A DNA stretch of 64,000 nt from Streptomyces hygroscopicus (GCF_026168105.1 NZ_LBMW01000001.1:372001-436000); one strand, 5' to 3'; shown: positions 15,110 to 24,545, counted from the stretch's first letter. A program made the numbers and translations. Notes: generated by a model from the letters alone, not told the origin.

Positions 15110-18100
15110 GTGGCACTGCCGGGACGCGAGCTGCTCGGGGCGGTCGTGTCGTGCGCCGCCGCCGTGCTGCGGGACGACACGCGTCGACGCATACGGCACT
15201 TCGACGGGCGCGCGCACATAGCCGTGCGGGGCCTCGGCGAGGGCGGCCTGGCCCATGCCGCGGCGGCCAAGCTCGTCGAGGACGTGGAGCGGCGGCTCGC
15301 CGACGTTCCGGGGGTGGCCTGGGCCGTCGTGAACACCGTCCTCGGTCACGCCGTAGTCGCCACCGAGGGCCCCTCCGACGCGCAGGACATCGTCGACGCC
15401 CTGATCGAGGCGGTCGAGACGGTGGAGGAGGCGCACGGCATCGAGCAACCGCTGCCCGACCATCCCCTCTCGGGCGGACGGGTCCAGCGGGCAGCTCTCT
15501 CGATGGCCGCGCACATGGCAGCCGCACCCGTGGCCGCCGTGGCCGGACTGACGCGTCACACCCCTCTCCCCTCCGCGGTGGCGGCGCTCGTGCCGATCGT
15601 CGACTCCCACCCCCGGCTGCGGGCCTTGGTGGAGTGGGCGGTCGGCGCAGAGAACGCCGGCACGCTGATCGCCGGGCTGGCGGCGGCCGGACAGGCGGGC
15701 TCCGGCGGGCTCCTCGGGGTCGGCGTGGACAGTGTCCGCCACGCACTGCGGGTGCTGGAGGCGAATGCGGAGCGCTCCGCCTGGGCCGCGGCCGAGCCGC
15801 GCCTCGCCGACACCGCCACGGCCGCCTCGCACCGCGCGGCGCCCTCGGCGCAGCCTCGCGAGACGCCGCTGAGGCATGGGCCGGTCGAACGCTACGCCGA
15901 TCAGGCGCTCCTCGTGGCGGCGGCGTGCTTCGCCGGCTCGCTCCTCGTCACCCGCAGCCCCCGCAGGGCCGCCGGCGGGGCACTCGCCGCAGTGCCCAAG
16001 GCTCCGCTGCTGGCCCGCGAGGGCTTCGCCTGTGTCCTCGGCCGGGGGCTGGCACGCAGGCGCGTGCTCGTGGCGGACTCCAACGCGCTGCGCAGGCTGG
16101 ACCGTATAAGCACCGTCCTCCTCGACACGGACGCCCTCGCCACAGGCTCCCATCTCCTTGCGGATCTCATCGCCCTCGACGGCGACGCGCCAGCGGGCGA
16201 ACTCGCCGCACGGGCCCACCGGCTCTTCGAAGGTTCCGCGCCCGAAAGGCCGTCCAGGGAGGGCGAATGGGTGCTGGGGCCCCTCGAGCGCCTGTCGCTG
16301 CGGGGGCGCACCGGGACCCGCGCCCGGGAACGACTGCAGCGCGAGGGCGCCCGGCTCGTGCTCGGGCTGGCGCGCGGTGAGCAACTGGTCGCCGTGGTCA
16401 GCGTGGTGCCGCAGATGCACGACGCCGCCGATGCCTTCGTCCCCGCCGCCCACGCGGCCGGGCTGACCGTCGTGACCGCGGGCACCCACACCGCCGACCC
16501 GTCCGTACGCGAGGCCGACGCCGTGCGCCCGCCGGATGAACGGACGCTCGATTCCGTACGGGACCTCCAGCGGGACGGCGACGGCGTGCTGCTGATCTCA
16601 CGGGACCGGTCCGCGCTCGCAGCGGCCGACGTCGGAGTGGGGCTCACGGGCCCGGAGGGAACTCCCCCGTGGGGCGCGCATCTGTACATGGGCTCCGATC
16701 CCGCGGCGGCAGTCGTCGTCGTACGCGCATGCCGCACCGCCCGGGAGGCCGCACGGTGGGGGGTGCGGCTCGCTCAGGCGTCCGCCGCCGTCGGCGCGAC
16801 GGCGACGCTGGCCGGGCGGACCCGGCGGCCCGCGGCCCGCGGTGTGACGGCGTTCAACGCGGCAGCCGCCCTCGGCACCGCCGTGGGAGTCTGGTCGGCG
16901 GTACGGCTGCTGCGGCGCCCCGTGCCGGTCACCGGCGCCTCCCGGCAGCCCTGGCACGCAATGGACCCGGGCACCGTGCTCGCCCGAAGCGGAACCAGGG
17001 AGACCGGGCTGACCGTCGAGGAGGCGCGGGCGCGCGCCACCGCCCAGGGCGGGCGGGCCCCCGCGTCGTCGCTCGGCCGCGCCTACCTGGCCGAGATGGT
17101 CAACCCCCTCACGCCCGTCCTCGGCGCCGGGGCCGCCATGTCCGCGTCGGTGGGCGCCGTCCTGGACGCAGTCGTCATCGTCGCGGTCACCGCGCTGTCC
17201 GGGTTCGTCGGCGGCTTCCAGCGCTACCGGACCGACCGGGCGGTGGCTCGGCTGCGTCGTGAGTCGGCCGTCATGGCCAGGATGCTGCGGGACGGCGACG
17301 AGACCACCGCCCCCGCCCAGCACCTGGTCGTGGGCGACGTGGTGGTTCTGAGCGCCGGTGACGTCGTACCGGCCGACGCACGACTGCTGGAGGCGCAGCA
17401 CCTGGAGGTGGACGAGTCGGCATTGACGGGCGAGTCGCTCCCGGTGGTCAAGGACGTCGCACCGGTGCTGGCGTCGGACCTCGGGGACCGTACCTCCATG
17501 GTCTACGAGGGCACCACCGTCGCCGCCGGTCGCGGCCGCGCGGTCGTGGTCGCGACCGGCACCGCGACCGAGGCGAGCCGAGCCGCGGCGGTCGGCCGGG
17601 GCGCGGCTCCCGCCGTGGGCGTGGAGCGGAGGCTGGCCCGGATCACCCGCGGCACCCTGCCGGTGGCCCTCGGTTCGGCCGCGGCGGTGATGGCGGCCGG
17701 AACGCTGCGCGGGCGCCCGGTCCGGGACACCGTGGGCGCGGGGGTGGGGCTGGCGGTGGCCAGCGTTCCCGAAGGGCTGCCGTTCCTGGTCTCGGCGGCC
17801 CAACTCGCCGCCGCCAGAAGGCTATCCGCGCGGGGCGCGCTGGTCAGGGACCCCCGTACCATCGAGGCGGCCGGACGCACCGACGTCCTGTGCTTCGACA
17901 AGACCGGAACCCTCACCCATGGCCGCATCTCCCTCGTCGCCGTGGCGGCCGACGGCGAGAGCCGGCCCCTCGGGGCGCTCGGCGACCACCAACGCGCCGT
18001 GCTCGCCGCCGCGTTGCGGGCGACGCCCCGTCCGCACGGGGGCAACGGACTGGAACACGCCACGGACAAGGCGGTCACCGCCGGTGCCGAGGAGGCGGGC

Positions 18101-19525
18101 GTGCGCCGCAGCACGGGCGCGCCGGGCTGGCGCCGCGTCTCCAGCCTGCCGTTCGAGCCGAGCCGGGGCTTCCACGCCGCCCTCGACGAGTCCGAGGGGA
18201 CCCGGATCCTGTCGGTGAAGGGAGCGCCGGAGGAGGTCGTCGGGCGCTGTGCGACCCTCGAGGGCGGACCGCTGGACGAGCGGGGCCGCGCGGACGTCCT
18301 CGCCTCCGGGGAGAAGCTGGCAGCGGAAGGTCACCGCATTCTCGCGGTCGCCGAACTCCGGAACTGGGGTGGGGAGTTGACGGACGACTCCGTCCGAGGG
18401 CTCGACTTCCTCGGTTTCCTCGCGTTCGCCGACACCGTGCGCGGTACCGCCGCCGAAGCCCTGCGCCAACTCGCGGACGCCGGAGTGCACATCGTGATGA
18501 TCACCGGGGATCACCCGGGCACCGCCGGCAAGACGGCGGCCGAACTGGGCGTCCTGGACGGCCGACGGGTGGTGACGGGCTCCGAACTCGACGCCCTGGA
18601 CGACCACCGGCTCGACGCCCTGCTGCCGGACGTCGGCGTCGTCGCGCGCAGCACGCCCGTGCACAAGGTGCGCGTCGTGCAGGCGTTCCAACGCATCGGG
18701 CGTACGGTCGCGATGACGGGCGACGGCGCCAACGACGCTCCGGCGATCCGGCTCGCGGACATCGGCATCGCGTTCGGTACGCGGGCCACACCGGCGGCGC
18801 GCGCCGCGGCCGACCTCGTCGTCACGGACGACCGGCTGGAGACGGTGCTCGCCGCGCTCGTGGAGGGCCGCGCCATGTGGGCCTCCGTGCGGCAGGCCCT
18901 GGCGATCCTCGTCGGGGGAAACCTGGGCGAGATCGCCTTCACTCTCCTCGGCGCCGCCACGACCGGCACCTCGCCGCTGACGGCCCGTCAACTGCTACTG
19001 GTCAACCTGTTCACCGACCTCGCCCCGGCGATGGCCGTGGCTCTGCGTCCGCCCCATCCGGAGGCCACCGAGCGCATGGTCCACGAGGGGCCGGAGGCCT
19101 CGCTGGGTGCGGCTCTGACCGAGGAGACCGTGTGCCGTGCGGTCGCCACCGCCCTCGGCGCCACGGCCGGCTGGCTCGCCGCCCGGTTGACCGGCCGCGC
19201 CGCCCGTGCCCGCACCGTCGCCCTGGTCGCGCTCGTGGGCTCGCAACTCGGCCAGACCCTGTTGGCCGGGGGCCGCAGCGGAGCGATCGTCGGCTCGTCC
19301 CTGGGATCCCTGGCCGCGCTCGCGGCCGTCGTCCAGACGCCGGTTCTCAGCCAGTTCTTCGGCTGCACGCCCCTCGGCCCCGTCGCCTGGGGCATCGCCC
19401 TGTCCAGCGCGGCAGCGGCGACGGCGAGTTCGCTGTTCCTCCCGGCGCTGATCGAGCGCATCCGGGCCGCGGTGCCCGAGCGACGACCGGACGTCACCAC
19501 GTCGGGCGAACTCGCCGCCGCCTAG
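15110..19525 (+). CDS. Very large CtpI-like P-type ATPase
   Basis: 1471 residues from GTG 15110. All P-type ATPase signatures are present: TGES at 773-776 (actuator), PEGLP in a core membrane helix, DKTGT with the phosphorylated Asp at residue 930, and GDGANDAP from 1204. The core (roughly 640-1440) is ordinary; the first ~620 residues are an extension typical of CtpI-type proteins from mycobacteria and Streptomyces, with few membrane helices and no CxxC metal-binding motif. PEGLP suggests Ca2+/Mg2+-like rather than heavy-metal transport, but the substrate is unknown. Divergent from a His-rich small membrane protein gene. Its stop codon lies in a 30-bp tandem repeat. Confidence 0.92.
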   Translation: MALPGRELLGAVVSCAAAVLRDDTRRRIRHFDGRAHIAVRGLGEGGLAHAAAAKLVEDVERRLADVPGVAWAVVNTVLGHAVVATEGPSDAQDIVDALIEAVETVEEAHGIEQPLPDHPLSGGRVQRAALSMAAHMAAAPVAAVAGLTRHTPLPSAVAALVPIVDSHPRLRALVEWAVGAENAGTLIAGLAAAGQAGSGGLLGVGVDSVRHALRVLEANAERSAWAAAEPRLADTATAASHRAAPSAQPRETPLRHGPVERYADQALLVAAACFAGSLLVTRSPRRAAGGALAAVPKAPLLAREGFACVLGRGLARRRVLVADSNALRRLDRISTVLLDTDALATGSHLLADLIALDGDAPAGELAARAHRLFEGSAPERPSREGEWVLGPLERLSLRGRTGTRARERLQREGARLVLGLARGEQLVAVVSVVPQMHDAADAFVPAAHAAGLTVVTAGTHTADPSVREADAVRPPDERTLDSVRDLQRDGDGVLLISRDRSALAAADVGVGLTGPEGTPPWGAHLYMGSDPAAAVVVVRACRTAREAARWGVRLAQASAAVGATATLAGRTRRPAARGVTAFNAAAALGTAVGVWSAVRLLRRPVPVTGASRQPWHAMDPGTVLARSGTRETGLTVEEARARATAQGGRAPASSLGRAYLAEMVNPLTPVLGAGAAMSASVGAVLDAVVIVAVTALSGFVGGFQRYRTDRAVARLRRESAVMARMLRDGDETTAPAQHLVVGDVVVLSAGDVVPADARLLEAQHLEVDESALTGESLPVVKDVAPVLASDLGDRTSMVYEGTTVAAGRGRAVVVATGTATEASRAAAVGRGAAPAVGVERRLARITRGTLPVALGSAAAVMAAGTLRGRPVRDTVGAGVGLAVASVPEGLPFLVSAAQLAAARRLSARGALVRDPRTIEAAGRTDVLCFDKTGTLTHGRISLVAVAADGESRPLGALGDHQRAVLAAALRATPRPHGGNGLEHATDKAVTAGAEEAGVRRSTGAPGWRRVSSLPFEPSRGFHAALDESEGTRILSVKGAPEEVVGRCATLEGGPLDERGRADVLASGEKLAAEGHRILAVAELRNWGGELTDDSVRGLDFLGFLAFADTVRGTAAEALRQLADAGVHIVMITGDHPGTAGKTAAELGVLDGRRVVTGSELDALDDHRLDALLPDVGVVARSTPVHKVRVVQAFQRIGRTVAMTGDGANDAPAIRLADIGIAFGTRATPAARAAADLVVTDDRLETVLAALVEGRAMWASVRQALAILVGGNLGEIAFTLLGAATTGTSPLTARQLLLVNLFTDLAPAMAVALRPPHPEATERMVHEGPEASLGAALTEETVCRAVATALGATAGWLAARLTGRAARARTVALVALVGSQLGQTLLAGGRSGAIVGSSLGSLAALAAVVQTPVLSQFFGCTPLGPVAWGIALSSAAAATASSLFLPALIERIRAAVPERRPDVTTSGELAAA

Positions 19526-19564
19526 AAACACCAAGGCGAACTCGCCGCCACCGAGGAACGCCAA
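19505..19564. repeat. 30-bp tandem repeat spanning the ATPase stop codon
   Basis: 19505-19534 and 19535-19564 are the same sequence with four differences. Copy 1 contains the TAG stop of the ATPase gene; copy 2 has GAG at the same place. As the period is a multiple of three, loss of the stop would extend the protein in phase into the second copy. Confidence 0.88.
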
Positions 19565-19857
19565 GTCGAAGGTCACACTTACGTATCGGACATTCCGCAT
19601 CCCAACCTTCACGCGAGGCACACAAATTGGTTAAGTTGGCGGGCAGGCCGCATGACTCCCTCCGGCGAACCCCGCCGGGTCGCGCGGCCTCCGCCGAGTC
19701 CGGCGCGCCGCAATCGCAGCCGGAGCCGGGGACCCAACCGAAACCGGGGTGAATCGGTCCAACCGCCCGACAAGGCAAGGACCGTAGGGCACGCCTTCCG
19801 TACCGCCCGAACCCGTCAGCCAACTCGGTAGGCGGAGCACGGAAGGAGTACGGCCCC
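19565..19857. other. Non-coding gap with likely promoter
   Basis: No native-looking gene. The first half has an A/T-rich segment (CACAAATTGGTTAAGTTGGC, 19620-19639) that could hold a promoter of the NlpC/P60 gene. GGAAGGAG lies 9 bp before its ATG. Confidence 0.45.
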
Positions 19858-21483
19858 ATGGCGCCGGACGGCCCGAGCCGCGACGAGGTCCAGCAGCGGA
19901 TCCACAGCCTCTACGACCAGGCCGAGACCGCCACTGGGAACTACAACGCGACCCGCGCGATGACGACAGGGACCCGTAAGCGCGTCAACCCCGTGTTCGC
20001 CTCGCAGCGCAGACGCGTCGACCCCGCTCTCGAGAACGTCGTCAGGCAGTGGTTCGACGCGGCACGTACGACGCTTGGTCCGACCGTTCCGGCCGTGCTT
20101 CCCACCGACAGAATGCCCGGCGGTCCGGCCGGGGTCCGGCCGACGGGCCCGGCGAGGCGGCCGGGAGGCGACCTGCCGGGCCGAGAGCGGGGAACCACCG
20201 GCCGACCCCTGCTGGAACTGACCGCCGGACCGTCCACCGGGGCGAGCGCCGGGCCCGTCGCCGAACTGACGGCCCGCCCCGTCGCCGCCCTGCCTGCCGC
20301 GCCGGAGCCACGGCAGGAGGGCCCCCTGGCCCTGCCGGGCCCGGCGGCCGAGCCGCGGCAGGCCACAGTGAACCGGTCCAAGGAGGAGGAACAGCGGAAG
20401 CTCGCCGCGGCCCGTGAGCTGTTGTCCAGGCAGGCGGTACAGCACCACACGTCGCGCGCGGCGATCGAGTCCCGGCCGGCCGGAGACACATGGGGCACGG
20501 CCACCCTCGGCACGGACCGGCCGGACGCGCTTTCCGCAGTCGGCGCTCCCATGCTTCCGCCGGCTCCCGCCCTCCCCGCAGCTTCGGTCGCAGCCTCGCC
20601 TGCGCCCGATCCCGCAGATGCCCTCACCACCGCGCCTGCTGCCCTCACCGCCGACGCGTTCGCCGGGCGTGAGGCCTTCGCCGCCGCCGACCTCTACATC
20701 GGCGCTGACGCGGCACCCGGCACCCACTCCTTCGCCGGACCCGGTGCCCCCGTCGTCGCCCAGCCCTTCACCGGCGAAGGACTCCTCGACACCCAGCCCT
20801 TCGCCGGACCCGATACCCCCGTCAGCACCCAGCCCTTCACCGGCGCCCATACCCCCGTCACCGCCCAACCGTTCGCAGGACCCGATATCTCCGTCAGCAC
20901 CCAGCCCTTCACCGGCACCGACGCACTCCTCGGCACCCAGCCCTTCACCGGCACCGACGCACTCCTCGGCACCCAGCCCTTCACCGGCACCGACGCACTC
21001 CTCGGCACCCAGTCTTTGGTCGGCGCCGACGCTCTCGTCAGGGGCCAAGCCCTGGTCGGCGCCGACGCTGGCGTCGGCACCGACGCTTTCACCGCCGTAG
21101 GCGGAGCACCGGACTCGGGCTACGACAGGAAGGCCACGAAGGCACTCGCCTTCGTCCGTGCGCAGATCGGCAGGCCGTGCCTCTGGGGTGCGACCGGACC
21201 GGACTCGTACGACGCCCCGGCGCTCGTCCAGGCCGCCTGGAAAGCCGCGGGAGTCGTACTGCCGCGCACCGCGCAGGATCAGATGACCGTGGGAGCCGCG
21301 ATCCCGCTGACCGACATCCAGCCCGGGGACCTGGTCTTCTTCCACGACACCGCCAGCCACGTCGGTGTCTGTACCGGCAACGGCATGATGATCCACGCGC
21401 CCGGCCCGGGGGCGTTCATCCGCGAGGAGTCGATCTTCTACGCCGGGAAGGCGGCCGTCCACGGCGCGGTACGGCCTGCGTAG
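19858..21483 (+). CDS. NlpC/P60-fold protein with degenerate active site
   Basis: 541 residues from ATG 19858 (GGAAGGAG 9 bp upstream). No signal peptide or membrane segment. Residues 1-80 are a charged N-terminal region (SRDEVQQRIHSLYDQAETAT) seen in other Streptomyces cell-wall-hydrolase-like proteins; residues 80-410 are low-complexity with tandem repeats; the C-terminal ~120 residues are the NlpC/P60 fold. The usual YDCSGL is YDAPAL: Ala453 replaces the catalytic Cys, and the nearest Cys (441, in RPCLWG) is 12 residues away. His501 (SHVG) remains. Thus a probable non-peptidase with a cell-wall-binding or regulatory role. Not a pseudogene: the frame is open and codon use normal. Confidence 0.85.
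   Translation: MAPDGPSRDEVQQRIHSLYDQAETATGNYNATRAMTTGTRKRVNPVFASQRRRVDPALENVVRQWFDAARTTLGPTVPAVLPTDRMPGGPAGVRPTGPARRPGGDLPGRERGTTGRPLLELTAGPSTGASAGPVAELTARPVAALPAAPEPRQEGPLALPGPAAEPRQATVNRSKEEEQRKLAAARELLSRQAVQHHTSRAAIESRPAGDTWGTATLGTDRPDALSAVGAPMLPPAPALPAASVAASPAPDPADALTTAPAALTADAFAGREAFAAADLYIGADAAPGTHSFAGPGAPVVAQPFTGEGLLDTQPFAGPDTPVSTQPFTGAHTPVTAQPFAGPDISVSTQPFTGTDALLGTQPFTGTDALLGTQPFTGTDALLGTQSLVGADALVRGQALVGADAGVGTDAFTAVGGAPDSGYDRKATKALAFVRAQIGRPCLWGATGPDSYDAPALVQAAWKAAGVVLPRTAQDQMTVGAAIPLTDIQPGDLVFFHDTASHVGVCTGNGMMIHAPGPGAFIREESIFYAGKAAVHGAVRPA
20905..21012 (+). repeat. 36-bp in-frame tandem repeats in the NlpC/P60 gene
   Basis: The unit from 20905 codes for PFTGTDALLGTQ and is repeated exactly at 20941 and 20977 with a changed last codon. 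Diverged copies of the 12-residue pattern (QPFTG/AGPD-TPVS) continue upstream to about 20720. The repeated block separates the N-terminus from the NlpC/P60 domain and would vary in copy number readily. Confidence 0.93.
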
Positions 21484-21741
21484 GCGATGGGCAGACGCTC
21501 GGCGCCCTGGCCCTCGGGCCGGACGGAGAGCAGTCGGCTCCTCGCTCCCGTCACCACGCCTCGCAGTGGTCGGGGAGCGTCTCCTCGATCGGCCGGTGGG
21601 TGATGCCCGGCTCGCGTGCGCCGGTGGATGCTCGTCGCCGTTCCGACCGCCCTCTCCCCCACACCTCACCAGCGCATACGCCGCGCTCACGGGGAGCGCC
21701 GCCGACGTGCGGGCGGCGGGTTTGCGTAGGAGCGTGGGGGT

Positions 21742-22875
21742 GTGGGAAGCATGCCTGCCGTACTGGCGCGCCGTGACGGGGACGACCGGAGCTGGCTGCG
21801 CGGCGCGCCACCCCCGCGATGGGTGCGGATCCTGCCCGTCCTACTGCTGGTGGCCATCTGCGTCGCCACCCTGGCGAGTCCTCACCCGCTCGACATCGGC
21901 TTCCTGCTCGGCGCCATCCCCCCGCTGGCCGTGCTGTCCTACGGCCCCGCGGCGACCGCGCTTCTCGGCGTCCTGGTGATCGCCGCCCAGCACGCCAGGG
22001 CCTTCCACCTGGACCATCCCGGCAACACCGACCTGCTCACCATCACCTTCGTCGCGGCGCTGAGCGTGTTCGTGTCGTACGTCCGCAGCCGCCGGGACGC
22101 CCAGCTGGACCTCGAACGCACCGCCGCGCACGCCGCACAGCACGCCGTCGTCCCCCCGCTGCCGAAGAAGGTCGGGCCGGTGCGCTGCACCGGTCTGTAC
22201 GAGGCCGCCGAGCGCGGGACGCTGGTCGGCGGCGACTTCTTCGACGTGCGCGAGGGTCCCTCCGGTGTGCGGGCGGTCATGGGCGACGTACAGGGCCACG
22301 GACTGTCGGCCGTGTCGACCGTGGCCTCCCTCCTCGGCGCCTTCCGGGAGGCCGTGCTCGACCAGCCGAACCTGCGGTCGGTCGCGGCCCGCCTCGACCG
22401 CAGACTCCTGGTGGACGCGGGGGACCCGCACCAGGCCGAACTGTTCGCCACCGCGGTGCTGCTCGAGTTCACCTCCGACGCCCGTACGGTGCGCATCATC
22501 GCCTGCGGCAGTCCGCCGCCCCTGCTGCTGCACGACGGAAAGGCCACCGAGGTCCAGGTCACACCTGGTACTCCCTTGGGGCTGGGCCTGTCCCAGTCAG
22601 GCATGTACGACGAGGTCGTCTGTCCGCTCCGCCGCGGCGACCGGCTGTTCATGGCCTCGGACGGCATCTGGGAGGCCAGGGACGCCACCGGCGCGTTCTA
22701 TCCCCTCGTCGACCGGCTCCCGGCGCTCGCCGACGGGGATCCCGCCGTCACGACCGAGCAGGTGTGGGCGGACCTCGTGGACCACTGTGGCACCATTCGC
22801 GACGACGTCACGATGCTGCTGCTCAGCCCGGAGCCGGAGGAGGGCGACGAACTCCCCAGAGCAGCCAGGCCATAA
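21742..22875 (+). CDS. Membrane SpoIIE-type PP2C phosphatase (second)
   Basis: 377 residues from GTG 21742 (AGGAG at 21728-21732, 9 bp upstream); ATG 21751 is an alternative. Residues 30-110 make about three to four membrane helices, followed by the PP2C domain with VGGDFFDV, GDVQGHGLS, ACGSPPPLLL, ASDGIWEARD and DDVTMLLLS. The layout mirrors the gene at 7893. In this window SpoIIE phosphatases appear at 7893, 21742 and 36807. The partner anti-sigma or STAS protein is not nearby. It is followed by the iron-regulated fprA, with its own promoter. Confidence 0.9.
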   Translation: MGSMPAVLARRDGDDRSWLRGAPPPRWVRILPVLLLVAICVATLASPHPLDIGFLLGAIPPLAVLSYGPAATALLGVLVIAAQHARAFHLDHPGNTDLLTITFVAALSVFVSYVRSRRDAQLDLERTAAHAAQHAVVPPLPKKVGPVRCTGLYEAAERGTLVGGDFFDVREGPSGVRAVMGDVQGHGLSAVSTVASLLGAFREAVLDQPNLRSVAARLDRRLLVDAGDPHQAELFATAVLLEFTSDARTVRIIACGSPPPLLLHDGKATEVQVTPGTPLGLGLSQSGMYDEVVCPLRRGDRLFMASDGIWEARDATGAFYPLVDRLPALADGDPAVTTEQVWADLVDHCGTIRDDVTMLLLSPEPEEGDELPRAARP

Positions 22876-22915
22876 AGCACTCTTATGAGGTCATAGAACG
22901 GACCCGCGTACCAGG

Positions 22916-22929
22916 TAAGGCATGCCTTA
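22916..22929 (+). promoter_or_regulatory. Iron box (DmdR/IdeR-type) of fprA
   Basis: TAAGGCATGCCTTA is a perfect 14-bp palindrome 48 bp before the ATG of fprA, lying in a longer AGG/TTAG-flanked sequence that fits the actinobacterial iron-regulator consensus TTAGGTTAGGCTAACCTAA. A similar site precedes the efeUO gene (32844-32864), so both belong to one iron regulon by inference. No DmdR gene is in the window. Confidence 0.8.
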
Positions 22930-22936
22930 GTTTAGG

Positions 22937-22970
22937 GTTCCCTTCGAGCCCGTCACCGCTCGAAGGGAAC
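22937..22970 (+). promoter_or_regulatory. Leader hairpin holding the fprA Shine-Dalgarno
   Basis: GTTCCCTTCGAGC at 22937-22949 and GCTCGAAGGGAAC at 22958-22970 form a perfect 13-bp inverted repeat with an 8-base loop, starting just after the iron box and ending 6 bases before the ATG. The right arm contains the SD-like GAAGGGA. When folded in mRNA it would block ribosome entry, so fprA may be controlled at translation as well. Alternatively it is a second operator. Confidence 0.7.
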
Positions 22971-22976
22971 CTGATC

Positions 22977-24341
22977 ATGCCCCGCCCCCTGCGGGTAGCC
23001 ATTGTCGGAGCCGGCCCCGCCGGAATCTACGCCGCCGACGCGCTGCTGAAGTCCGAAGTGGCCGCCGAGCCCGGTGTGTCCATCGACCTCTTCGAGCGGA
23101 TGCCCGCTCCGTTCGGTCTCATCCGTTACGGCGTCGCTCCGGATCACCCACGGATCAAGGGCATCGTCACGGCCCTGCACCAGGTGCTCGACAAGCCGCA
23201 GATCCGTCTGTTCGGCAACGTCGACTACCCCGCCGACATCAGCCTGGACGATCTGCGCACCTTCTACGACGCCGTGATCTTCTCCACGGGTGCGACGGCC
23301 GACCGGGCCCTCGACATACCCGGCATCGGGCTCGAGGGGTCCTACGGCGCCGCGGACTTCGTCTCCTGGTACGACGGGCACCCGGACGTGCCGCGGACCT
23401 GGCCGCTGACGGCGCAGAAGGTCGCCGTCCTCGGTGTCGGCAACGTGGCGCTCGACGTGGCCCGCATCCTGGCCAAGACGGCTGACGAACTCCTGCCCAC
23501 CGAGATTCCGCCGAACGTCCACGACGGGCTCAAGGCCAACAAGGCCCTGGAGGTCCATGTCTTCGGCCGCCGCGGCCCGGCACAGGCGAAGTTCAGCCCG
23601 ATGGAGCTGCGGGAGCTGGACCACTCCCCCAGCATCGAGGTCGTCGTCGACCCCGAGGACATCGACTACGACGAGGGCTCGATCGCGACCCGGCGGAGCA
23701 ACAAGCAGGCGGACATGGTCGCCAAGACCCTGGAGAACTGGGCCATCCGGGATGTCGGCGAGCGCCCGCACAAACTGTTTCTGCACTTCTTCGAGTCACC
23801 CGCCGAGATCCTCGGCGAGGACGGCAGGGTCGTCGGTCTGCGCACCGAGCGCACGGCCCTCGACGGCACCGGCAATGTCAAGGGCACCGGAACGTTCAGG
23901 GACTGGGACGTCACCGCGGTCTACCGTGCCGTGGGTTACCTGTCCGACCGGCTGCCCAAGCTGCCATGGGACCTCGAGTCGGGGACGGTGCCCGACCGGG
24001 GCGGACGGGTCATCGAGGAGGGCGGTGCCCCTCTGCAGTCCACGTATGTGACGGGCTGGATCCGACGCGGTCCCGTGGGTCTGATCGGCCACACCAAGGG
24101 CGATGCCAACGAGACGGTGGCGAACCTGCTGGACGACCACGCGAGCGGACGTCTGCACACTCCCGAGTCCCCCGCGCCCGAAGCCGTGGACGCCTTCCTC
24201 GCCGAGCGGAACATCCGCTTCACCACCTGGGAGGGCTGGTACCGCCTCGATGCCGCGGAGAGGGCGCTGGGCGAACCGCAGGGCCGTGAACGCGTGAAGA
24301 TCGTCGAGCGTGAGGACATGCTCAGGGAAAGCGGAGCGTGA
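22977..24341 (+). CDS. fprA: Ferredoxin/flavodoxin-NADP+ reductase FprA-like
   Basis: 454 residues from ATG 22977. Starts MPRPLRVAIVGAGPAGIYAA (FAD-binding GxGPAG), then APFGLIRYGVAPDHPRIKG, the highly conserved FprA signature, and a second dinucleotide fold, LGVGNVALDVARIL. FprA of mycobacteria is an adrenodoxin-reductase-like enzyme that passes electrons from NADPH to ferredoxin, for instance for P450s and iron release. The iron-box upstream and leader hairpin suggest iron control. Followed by a P450 remnant at 24546, so the electron-transfer partner may once have been here. Confidence 0.9.
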   Translation: MPRPLRVAIVGAGPAGIYAADALLKSEVAAEPGVSIDLFERMPAPFGLIRYGVAPDHPRIKGIVTALHQVLDKPQIRLFGNVDYPADISLDDLRTFYDAVIFSTGATADRALDIPGIGLEGSYGAADFVSWYDGHPDVPRTWPLTAQKVAVLGVGNVALDVARILAKTADELLPTEIPPNVHDGLKANKALEVHVFGRRGPAQAKFSPMELRELDHSPSIEVVVDPEDIDYDEGSIATRRSNKQADMVAKTLENWAIRDVGERPHKLFLHFFESPAEILGEDGRVVGLRTERTALDGTGNVKGTGTFRDWDVTAVYRAVGYLSDRLPKLPWDLESGTVPDRGGRVIEEGGAPLQSTYVTGWIRRGPVGLIGHTKGDANETVANLLDDHASGRLHTPESPAPEAVDAFLAERNIRFTTWEGWYRLDAAERALGEPQGRERVKIVEREDMLRESGA

Positions 24342-24545
24342 TGGACCGCCCGGCCGCAGCCGACTCCGCTGCGGCCGGGCGGCCTGTTCGAACTCCGTTG
24401 CGTGGAGGGCCGGTTGCGTGCGGATGGGCATGCCCGAGGTCGGTCTCGGGTCGTCACGGCCAACCCCGGCGCCCCCGGACGGCGCGCACTCCGCCCGGAG
24501 CAATCCCACGCGACAGGCGGTCGTGGGCGTACGAGGGTGGAGGGC

